This document shows positions 57,461 through 64,000 of a stretch of DNA of 64,000 bases, piece after piece. The stretch's first letter is position 1; each line of letters begins with the position of its first letter. The stretch lies in contig NZ_CP136628.1 in NCBI RefSeq assembly GCF_032918005.1, positions 1,473,501 to 1,537,500 of the forward strand. The letters are read 5' to 3'. The DNA comes from Bradyrhizobium sp. NDS-1. Lineage in GTDB: Bacteria > Pseudomonadota > Alphaproteobacteria > Rhizobiales > Xanthobacteraceae. The notes beneath the pieces were generated by a model. It did not search any database. It was not told the DNA's origin and worked only from the letters and a program-made list of their open reading frames with translations. The position numbers were made by a program, and so were the translations under genes.

Positions 57461-60400
57461 TCACACCAGGAGATCGTGCGGCACATGATGCCCGGCTGCG
57501 CCGCCCGCAACGTGAATGCCGAGGTCGGGATGCGATAACTCGCTCGCCATCGCGGGAGCGCCGTGAACGCGGGCCTCCGCCGCGATTTCTTGATGGCCGG
57601 GCGGGATATCGTTCGCAAATGCGACGCTCGGCCTCTCGATCGTAGGCTTCAGGAAGTTGAAGGAATCGCCCGGCTCATGCGGATTGCCCTTCGGGCTTGC
57701 CGGTTCGCCATCTCCTGCAGAGAGCAGATGAGAATGAGAGCCGCCGGGCGCTTCCGCCGGAGCATGCTCGTGCGCGCTTGCCTGAGGCGTCATCGAGCGA
57801 GGGTTGTCTCCGTCCCCGAGCCCTTTCCATGGCGTAGCATCAAGCACGTTCTCGCTGTCGGCCAGGCTGGCGCGGCCATGGCTCTCCGCGGCCTTGCCTT
57901 CATTGACATGCTGGTCGGCCGCCAGAAGCGCATCCGGCGCGAACCAGAACACGGGATGGCTCTCCACCGCCGCCTCGGCCGTGTGGATTCCTTTCAGATA
58001 GGCGCCGTCATCGGCTTTGGTCTGCTCGAAGACAAACTTGAAGGAATCCATCGGTCGCGAACCGATGGCCGTTTCCCACAGGGTGGATTTCGTTTCAATC
58101 TCGCCCGAGGTGGAAGGCGCCGTCTCGGTGGTCCTTCCGCTGTGATCCAAATCGGCATCGAGGAGATAACTCACCTCCACGGCGGTCGAACCGCCGTCGA
58201 GCGAAGAAGTGCTGGCACTTTCCGACGTGTCGGCAGAGGTGTCGGACGTGCTGAGCGTGATGACAGCCGCTTCACTTTGTATAATTGCGGACGGATCGAG
58301 GGTGTCGCTCACCGCCATGACCGGTGCCACGGCTTCATCCACGATGAAGTCCGACGAAGCAATGGTCGCGACACCTTGGAGATGAACCTCCAGCAGGCTG
58401 GAATCACCGATCTGGAGAGTTTGATCGGTCGGATTCACATACACGATGGTCTCGTTGGCCGCGCTGTCGTAGATCCAGGCGATGGTGTGGGGCGGCACGG
58501 AGGAGCTTGACGGGCTCAATGCCAGGATCACGAAGCCGAGCGCGCCGACCGCCCTCAGATCGATCTTGTCGGTTCCCGATATGAAATCGGTAATCGTGTC
58601 GAACCGGCCGGCTCTGGAATCCACTGCCGAGAGGTAAGTGAAGACATCAGCACCGTTGCTGCCCGTGAGCGTATCCGCGCCGAACCCGCCGACGATGGTG
58701 TCGTTATCGTTGTTGCCGTTGATATCGTCCTGTCCGGAGCCGCCGTAGATGAGGTCGTCACCGTTATTGCCCTTGATCGTATCGTCGCCGGATCCGCCGT
58801 AGAGGGTGTCGGTCACGCCGGTCCCGTTCAGGTTGTCGTCGCCGGCGCCACCGTAGACGATCTGGGAAATGCTGCCGCCGCCGGCGACGCTGTCGTCACC
58901 GGGCGTGCCGTAAACAAACGGAGGGTTGGATACGACGGTGCTTCCCAGCGCCAGATTGTCGAAGTCGTTGGGGTCCGCATCGCTGGCGCCGTGGATGGTG
59001 ATCGCCACCTCCTGCGTGGTGCCGTCGATGGACGTTACCGTGAAGTGGTCGGTGAGCGTATCGCCGGCGCCGAGCGCGTCCACCACGCTGTTGTTATTGT
59101 CCAGTGTATAGGTCCACACCCCCGATGCCGTCATCGTGAAGCTGCCGTAACCGCCGTCGCTTGCAGTGGACGAGGTCACCGCCGTGAAGGTGTTGGCGAG
59201 GTTGTCCAAGTCAGTATCAGTGAGCGTGCCGGTCGCAACCGGCGTGCCGGGGGCGATGCCGCCGGCCTCGAGCACCGAGCCTGTCGTGGTCCCGGAAATG
59301 ATGGCGGCGTCATTGGTGCCGTTGATCGTGATCGTCACCAGTTTCGGCGTCCCGTCGATCGTGGTCACGGTGAATTGGTCGGTCAGCGTATCGCCAGCAT
59401 TGAGGGCCTGCACCGTGGCGTTGGCATTGTCGAGCGTGTAGGCCCAAACGCCCAGTGCGGTCATCGTGAACGTGCCGAAGCCGCCTGCGCTCGGCCTTGG
59501 CGTGATGACCGGCGTGAAGGTATTGGCGGTGTTGTCGGGATCGATATCGGTCAATGTCCCCGTCGTCGTCGGCAAGCCGGACGTGCCATTGGCCACCCCG
59601 CCGGCCTCGGTCACGGCACCTGTCGCCGTTCCCGAGATGACCGCGCTGTCGTTGCTGCCGTTGATTGTGATCGTGACCGTCTGCGGCGTGCCGTCGGCTG
59701 CGATCACCGTGAAGCTGTCCGTTAGCGTGCTTCCGTTGTTGAGCGCCTGTACCGCGTTGTTGGAGTTGTCGAGCGTGTAGGTCCACAGCCCGGACGCGGT
59801 CATCGTGAACGTGCCGTAGCCACCGTTGCTGGATGTGGGCGAGATCACCGCCACGAAGGTGTCGGCCGGATTGTCGACGTCGGTATCGGTGAGCGTGCCG
59901 GTCGCCACCGGCGTGCCGGAAGAGATGACGCCGGCTTCGAGCACCGAGCCTGTCGCGGTTCCGGAAATGATGGCGGCGTCATTCGCGCCGTGGATCGTGA
60001 TTGTCACCGTCTGCGGCGTGCCGTCGACCGTGGTCACGGTGAACTGGTCGATCAGCGCATCGCCGACATTGAGGGCCTGCACCGTGACGTTGCCATCGTC
60101 GAGCGTGTAGGTCCAGGTCCCAAGCGCGGTCATCGTGAAGGCCCCGAAGCCGCCTGCGCTCGGCGTTGGCGTGGTCACCGGCGTGAAGGTGTTGGACGCG
60201 TTGTCGGGATCGACATCGGTCAATGTCCCGGTTGCAGCCGGCGTGCCGGGCGTACCGTTGGCCACACCTCCGGCCTCCGTCACCGCGCCAGTCTTCGTTC
60301 CGGAGACGTCCGCCCCGTCGTTGCTGCCGTTGATGGTGATCGTCACGATCTGCGTCGTGCCGTCGATCGTGGTCACCGTGAAGCTGTCTGTCAGCGTATC

Positions 60401-62203
60401 GCCGTTGTTGAGCGCCTGTACTGCGGCGTTGGTATTGTCTAGCGTGTAGGTCCACACGCCGGCCGTGGTGATGGTGAAGCTGCCATAGGCTTGCGCGCTC
60501 GCCATCGGTGTGTTGACTTCCACGAAAGTATCGGCCGTGCTGTCCACATCCCCAGCGAGGAGCGTGCCCGTCGCGCTCGGTGTGCCGGGTGAGGCGCCGC
60601 CCGCCTCGACGACCGAACCGGCGGTAATCCCGGAGACGACGGCGGCGTCGTTGCTGCCCTGGATCGCGATCGTCACGACCTGGGGAGTGCCGTCGATACT
60701 TGTCACGGTGAACCGATCGATCAGCGTATCGCCGGCATTCAGGGACTGTACTGCGGTGTTGCTATCGTCGAGCGTGTAGGTCCACACGCCGCCGGCCGTC
60801 ATCGTGAAAGTGCCGTAGCCGCCCGTGCTCCTGGCGGGCGAACTCACCGTCGTGAACGTGTCGGGCGGATTGTCGACATCCGTGGCTGTCAGCGTGCCGG
60901 TTGCGCTCGGTGTTCCCGGTACCACATTGGCGACACCGCCGGCCTCCACTACCGTGCCTTCGGCGTTGCCCGAGATGATGGCGGTGTCGTTGACGCCGTT
61001 GATGGTGACGACGAAGCTCCGGCTCGTCGAGACGAAGCCGTCCGAGACCGTGATGACGAAGCTCGTGGTCGTCGGCGACAACAAGGCGTTGATGGCATCC
61101 GCATTCGGAACGAACGTGTAGGCGCCGGATGCGCTGTTGAGATAGAGCGTGCCAAAAGGACTGCTCTGCCAAAGATCGTATGTCTCTCCGTTCAGAACCG
61201 CGGTGCTGGCCGTGCCGCCGGCGAGACCATAGGTGAGGGTGTTGTTGAACGGGCTGCTGGCGGTGAAGGTGCCGGTTACCGTGGCGAACGTATCGTCGAA
61301 CCTGAACGTGTCGATTTCGATCGGGCCGGCCGGCAGGTTCAATTCGGGAAGCGGCACCACGATCAGGGGGAACTCGATCGGGGGAGCGACCGGAAGCACG
61401 TTGGGTGCCGCAGTCCTATTCTCCGACGTGAAATTGATGTGCTGCAGTGACGGCGTGGAGGCAAAGGGCGGCGTGCCGGAGCCCGTCGGGCCGCGCGTGA
61501 GATTGGCAAGCACGTCCTGTTGAGCGGCGTGCAGCTCCTCCATGCGAGCGGCGCTGTTGGCGACCTGATTAACGCTGATCGAGGAGCCTACCCTGTTCAG
61601 AACAACGGTTTCGCCTGGATCATCGACAATGATGTGTCGCGGCACCCGCTCCTTGGTGATGAGCTCGAACGCGCCGTGCTGAAGGTCCTTGTAAGAGAGC
61701 GTGTCGTTGTCCAGAGACGCGCCGTCGGGATCCGCGCCTTGCGCCCGGTCCATCATGGCGAAGGTCAGCGCCGTCATCGTCAGAATGCCAAAGCCGGTTG
61801 CATGGGAGCGGCTCCGAACGCTGCCGAGGGGCGTGTCGATCGTCAGGGTGCCGCCATCCGCCAGCCGGCCGGCCGCGAACGCAAAGCTTCCGCTGCTGAT
61901 CGCAACGATGGTCGAGCGCGACGCGGCGTCGGAATCGGAGGCGAACTCCCGCAGTTCGACGCGCGCCCCGCCGGCGATGTTGAATTCGGTGTCGTCGAGG
62001 AGGCGAATTCCGACTTGCGCATCCGCAGCCGTTTCGATGACGTCCAGCCGGTAGACAAGGTCGCCAATGCTGACTTGCACGCCTGGGCCGCCATCGCGCG
62101 TGAGGGTTACGCACCCCAACGTGCTTTGGACGATGCCGACGATCTGGAGGGGGGAGGTTCTAATGCCCCAATTGTGGGGCTCAACGCCAAAAGCAACTGA
62201 CAT
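57461..62203 (-). CDS. Giant FecR-VCBS-RTX protein, 1580 residues, probable type I secreted adhesin
   Basis: N-terminal FecR-like module (~40-150: SIGDLVYRLDVIETAADAQVG). After a Pro-rich hinge and a domain with FVITVSDGFVSTSRSFVV (~300-400), six VCBS repeats of ~110 residues lie at ~405-515, 518-627, 628-740, 741-850, 851-962, 963-1073, each ending near VTITINGSNDAAIISG. An RTX calcium-binding block follows (~1098-1190: GGAGDDNLNG, GGSGDDTIKG, GGSGQDDING), then a FDTITDFISGTDKIDLRAVG segment seen near type I secretion signals. Around 360 Ser/Thr/His-rich residues form the rest. No signal peptide. It is probably secreted by a type I system encoded elsewhere. The ATG at 62203 has GAGG nine bases upstream. 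Confidence 0.85.
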   Translation of the reverse strand: MSVAFGVEPHNWGIRTSPLQIVGIVQSTLGCVTLTRDGGPGVQVSIGDLVYRLDVIETAADAQVGIRLLDDTEFNIAGGARVELREFASDSDAASRSTIVAISSGSFAFAAGRLADGGTLTIDTPLGSVRSRSHATGFGILTMTALTFAMMDRAQGADPDGASLDNDTLSYKDLQHGAFELITKERVPRHIIVDDPGETVVLNRVGSSISVNQVANSAARMEELHAAQQDVLANLTRGPTGSGTPPFASTPSLQHINFTSENRTAAPNVLPVAPPIEFPLIVVPLPELNLPAGPIEIDTFRFDDTFATVTGTFTASSPFNNTLTYGLAGGTASTAVLNGETYDLWQSSPFGTLYLNSASGAYTFVPNADAINALLSPTTTSFVITVSDGFVSTSRSFVVTINGVNDTAIISGNAEGTVVEAGGVANVVPGTPSATGTLTATDVDNPPDTFTTVSSPARSTGGYGTFTMTAGGVWTYTLDDSNTAVQSLNAGDTLIDRFTVTSIDGTPQVVTIAIQGSNDAAVVSGITAGSVVEAGGASPGTPSATGTLLAGDVDSTADTFVEVNTPMASAQAYGSFTITTAGVWTYTLDNTNAAVQALNNGDTLTDSFTVTTIDGTTQIVTITINGSNDGADVSGTKTGAVTEAGGVANGTPGTPAATGTLTDVDPDNASNTFTPVTTPTPSAGGFGAFTMTALGTWTYTLDDGNVTVQALNVGDALIDQFTVTTVDGTPQTVTITIHGANDAAIISGTATGSVLEAGVISSGTPVATGTLTDTDVDNPADTFVAVISPTSSNGGYGTFTMTASGLWTYTLDNSNNAVQALNNGSTLTDSFTVIAADGTPQTVTITINGSNDSAVISGTATGAVTEAGGVANGTSGLPTTTGTLTDIDPDNTANTFTPVITPRPSAGGFGTFTMTALGVWAYTLDNANATVQALNAGDTLTDQFTVTTIDGTPKLVTITINGTNDAAIISGTTTGSVLEAGGIAPGTPVATGTLTDTDLDNLANTFTAVTSSTASDGGYGSFTMTASGVWTYTLDNNNSVVDALGAGDTLTDHFTVTSIDGTTQEVAITIHGASDADPNDFDNLALGSTVVSNPPFVYGTPGDDSVAGGGSISQIVYGGAGDDNLNGTGVTDTLYGGSGDDTIKGNNGDDLIYGGSGQDDINGNNDNDTIVGGFGADTLTGSNGADVFTYLSAVDSRAGRFDTITDFISGTDKIDLRAVGALGFVILALSPSSSSVPPHTIAWIYDSAANETIVYVNPTDQTLQIGDSSLLEVHLQGVATIASSDFIVDEAVAPVMAVSDTLDPSAIIQSEAAVITLSTSDTSADTSESASTSSLDGGSTAVEVSYLLDADLDHSGRTTETAPSTSGEIETKSTLWETAIGSRPMDSFKFVFEQTKADDGAYLKGIHTAEAAVESHPVFWFAPDALLAADQHVNEGKAAESHGRASLADSENVLDATPWKGLGDGDNPRSMTPQASAHEHAPAEAPGGSHSHLLSAGDGEPASPKGNPHEPGDSFNFLKPTIERPSVAFANDIPPGHQEIAAEARVHGAPAMASELSHPDLGIHVAGGAAGHHVPHDLLV
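58985..60991 (-). repeat. Six VCBS repeats in DNA, with a two-repeat higher order
   Basis: The VCBS array in the giant gene. Repeats 3 and 5 resemble each other (TEAGGVANG, TFTPV, PSAGGFG), as do repeats 4 and 6 (SVLEAG, PVATGTLTDTD). Units 3+4 (about 59654-60322) and 5+6 (about 58985-59653) are therefore a ~669-base tandem duplication. Confidence 0.8.
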
Positions 62204-62645
62204 GACTGTGGCCTCGCGTGCCGAATAATTCGGGCTCGGCGCGGTGCTGCGGTCTTGTATCGGTTTTGCTAAGCCACGGGCTCAATATGCAATTTTTGGC
62301 GTTAGCAACCCCAGGCCTGCACGCCGAAGAAGTTCTGTAAAAAATCGATCTCTATAGGTATGGCCAAGACGATGGCCGGTTCAGCGGAGATGTCTCTCCG
62401 CAGCAACAATTTGCGCTCTCTAGAAGTTGACGATCAAGCAACGTGACATTTAGCTCAATTTCGCTGGTCAAGCAAACGGCTTGGGCCTAACATCAATTTC
62501 GGAGATACTTTGTCTGGAAGGCAGGTCCGTTAGGACCGATCCAGGTTGTAGAAATTGGCAGTGCACGAATTGCGAGCCCTACCTAGGGCTCATACAGCTC
62601 CATCGAGCGGCTCGCAAACCACATCCTTCTCGGAAAGGGCGGGTC
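62204..62645. other. Divergent gap between the FecR-VCBS-RTX gene and the FecR-domain gene
   Basis: About 440 bases, lower in GC than surroundings, holding both promoters. No gene, repeat or strong promoter match was identified; CTCTATAGGTATGG near 62351 is AT-rich. In-frame extension of the FecR gene upstream to 62481 contains Cys-rich non-family sequence. Confidence 0.4.
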
Positions 62646-63287
62646 ATGTGCAGACATATGATTGCAGTTTTGGTCACCGGCTTCATTTTGGCATCCGCGG
62701 GTGGTCTCGCCGCGCAAGCGCAGACTCCAGTCAATCCCGTGATACGTGGCTCCGATGATGCGGTGCCAAAACCCATTGGCAAGGTCGTAGCCGTCACAGG
62801 TTCGGTCTCGATCGAGCACCAGGGTGCGGCCGTCGTCCAGGCGAACCTCGGTGACCCCGCTCAGGCAAAAACCGGCGATGCCGTCTATCTCCGCGACGTC
62901 GTGCAAACGGGGGCGGACAGCCGTGTCAGCATCAATTTCAGCGATGGCTCTTCGTTCAATTTGTCGAGCAACGCGCGCATGACCCTGGATGAGTACGTTT
63001 ATGATCCCGACGGCAAGTCCAATGCCACATTTTTCAATCTGGCCAAAGGCACGGCGACTTTCGTCGCCGGCCAGATCGCCAGGACCGGCGACATGAAGGT
63101 CGATACGCCCGTTGCAACGATGGGAATCCGAGGCACTACGCCGCACATCGAAATTGCGGATGACGGCGCGGTCAAGTTCTCGACTCTCATCGAGGAGGGC
63201 AAGAGCAAACTGGCAAAGAAGCACGTGACTGCTGTCACGCCCGAACGGGGGAGCGGTCCGAGGCCGAACATTTGCAGAGGGTGCTGA
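62646..63287 (+). CDS. Exported FecR-domain protein
   Basis: A 213-residue protein. Signal peptide MIAVLVTGFILASAGGLAAQA; FecR domain with IGKVVAVTGSVSIEHQGAA, TGADSRVSINFSDGSSFNL, and DMKVDTPVATMGIRGTTPHI. Its FecR segment lines up with the N-terminal module of the giant protein (GDxVYxxDVxxTxADxxVxI). The C-terminus is short and ends NICRGC. Start 62646 follows GGAAAGGGCGGG. Unlike FecR proper there is no transmembrane anti-sigma segment. The TPR gene starts 12 bases after. Confidence 0.8.
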   Translation: MCRHMIAVLVTGFILASAGGLAAQAQTPVNPVIRGSDDAVPKPIGKVVAVTGSVSIEHQGAAVVQANLGDPAQAKTGDAVYLRDVVQTGADSRVSINFSDGSSFNLSSNARMTLDEYVYDPDGKSNATFFNLAKGTATFVAGQIARTGDMKVDTPVATMGIRGTTPHIEIADDGAVKFSTLIEEGKSKLAKKHVTAVTPERGSGPRPNICRGC

Positions 63288-63299
63288 AGCGACACGGGC

Positions 63300-64000
63300 A
63301 TGACCATCCGAGCCGCCATCATCGACAGCGTCGCGTCCGCGCTCGTGATGCTGTCGCTCGGCTTGCCGGCGGGCGCGCAGCAACCGCAGAAGAATAGCCA
63401 CCTCAGGAGCATCGAGCAGTGCAATGGCTCGGACCGTATTCCGGCCCAGGCCCGGGTCGCCGGCTGCACGGCGCTCATCAATTCGAGCGATACCAAGCCC
63501 GCCGCGCTGCCTCTGGCTTATAACAACCGTGGCAACGCCTTTGCCGCGGCGGCGGAGTACGACCGCGCAATCAGCGATTTCGATCGCGCGATCGAGCTCG
63601 CCGAGGGCTACGTCAAGCCGGTGAACAATCGCGGCGTTGCCTATCTGCGGAAGGGGGCCTACGAGGACGCGGTCAAGTCCTTCGACGAGGCCATCAGGCT
63701 CGATCCTGCTTATGTCCGCGCCTTCGCCAATCGTGCGCAAGCCCACCTGAAGCTGAAGCGGTATGACCAGGCCGCGCTGGATTTTGACGAGGCCATTCGT
63801 CTCGATCCGAATTTGACGTGGGCGAGGAGCGGACGTTGCTGGGCCCGGGCGGTGATCGGCGATCTGCAGGCCGGTCTCGACGACTGCGACAGGGTCATTC
63901 AATCGGGATCGAGCGACGCCGCGACCTATGATTCACGCGCACTGATCCATCTGAAGATGGGGCAGCTCGCCGCCGCGGTCGACGACTACAGTTCAGCGCT
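63300..64000 (+). CDS. Exported TPR protein, 3'-truncated by the window edge
   Basis: ATG 63300 opens a frame running to the window end (233 codons visible), so no stop is seen. Signal peptide MTIRAAIIDSVASALVMLSL...GAQ; after IEQCNGSDRIPAQARVAGCTALI there are repeated TPR motifs (AYNNRGNAFAAAAEYDRAIS, NNRGVAYLRKGAYEDAVKSF, AFANRAQAHLKLKRYDQAAL). Periplasmic TPR proteins act as scaffolds. Same strand and 12 bases from the FecR-domain gene, so probably one operon. Confidence 0.75.
   Translation, partial: MTIRAAIIDSVASALVMLSLGLPAGAQQPQKNSHLRSIEQCNGSDRIPAQARVAGCTALINSSDTKPAALPLAYNNRGNAFAAAAEYDRAISDFDRAIELAEGYVKPVNNRGVAYLRKGAYEDAVKSFDEAIRLDPAYVRAFANRAQAHLKLKRYDQAALDFDEAIRLDPNLTWARSGRCWARAVIGDLQAGLDDCDRVIQSGSSDAATYDSRALIHLKMGQLAAAVDDYSSA

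Noticed and set aside
57563..58510. 315-codon plus-strand frame inside the giant gene
   Set aside because: Opposite to the RTX and tail-coding part of the FecR-VCBS-RTX gene, with Arg-rich shadow composition.
58985..60991. Regular repeats suggestive of a CRISPR or satellite array
   Set aside because: The units are about 330 bases, in frame, and translate to VCBS domains; there are no short identical repeats with unique spacers.

Overview
The window reads as a chromosomal segment of a high-GC alphaproteobacterium, most likely Bradyrhizobium or a close relative. This rests on gene order (a long division/cell-wall cluster running on into lpxC, bamD, recN and ligA), a meso-diaminopimelate-type MurE, a CYP199-like P450, a Flp pilin, and many intergenic palindromic repeats of the 'gtcattccgggg...cccggaatgac' kind common in that genus. 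The species assignment is inference; no database was searched.

Layout. 1-9.9 kb: accessory transport and envelope genes (a truncated MFS exporter, an ABC exporter, a MATE exporter, an O-antigen-ligase-like protein, a TauE/SafE permease), then a MocR regulator divergent from a DUF983 gene, and an alpha/beta hydrolase. 10.0-11.6 kb: the RNase P RNA gene (minus strand) and an AmpD-like amidase. 12.1-31.5 kb: the dcw cluster rsmH-ftsL-ftsI-murE-murF-mraY-murD-ftsW-murG-murC-murB-ddl-ftsQ-ftsA-ftsZ, all on the plus strand and closed by a strong terminator. 31.9-38.3 kb: lpxC, bamD, recN and ligA, with a small GIY-YIG nuclease gene on the minus strand between recN and ligA, framed by two near-identical palindromic repeats. 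38.5-52.3 kb: mixed housekeeping and accessory genes (Bcr/CflA MFS, aminopeptidase P, a 59-residue ORF, prmA, a Flp pilin, a phytoene-dehydrogenase-like oxidoreductase, a membrane/spermidine-synthase fusion, a GDPD, an L,D-transpeptidase, a glycine-zipper protein, an ABC-2 exporter pair). 52.6-57.4 kb: two paralogous exported Ser-Asp-His hydrolase-like proteins flanking a MarR / substrate-binding protein / cytochrome P450 unit. 57.5-64 kb: a 1580-residue FecR-VCBS-RTX protein divergent from an exported FecR-domain protein and a TPR protein that runs off the window.

How the genes work together. The dcw block makes lipid II from UDP-MurNAc precursors (MurC, MurE, MurF, MurD, Ddl, MurB, MraY, MurG) and builds the division machine that uses it (FtsL, FtsI, FtsW, FtsQ, FtsA, FtsZ). 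LpxC and BamD extend this to the outer membrane. The P450 and substrate-binding genes look like one operon read from a TTGACA promoter whose -10 lies inside a near-perfect 23-bp palindrome, probably the operator of the divergent MarR gene; an aromatic acid is the most likely substrate. No CRISPR array, tRNA, rRNA, insertion sequence or prophage was recognised. The least explained parts are the hydrolase paralogue pair, the FecR-VCBS locus, the GIY-YIG/repeat unit, and a patch of DnaA-box-like motifs behind the Flp pilin gene.
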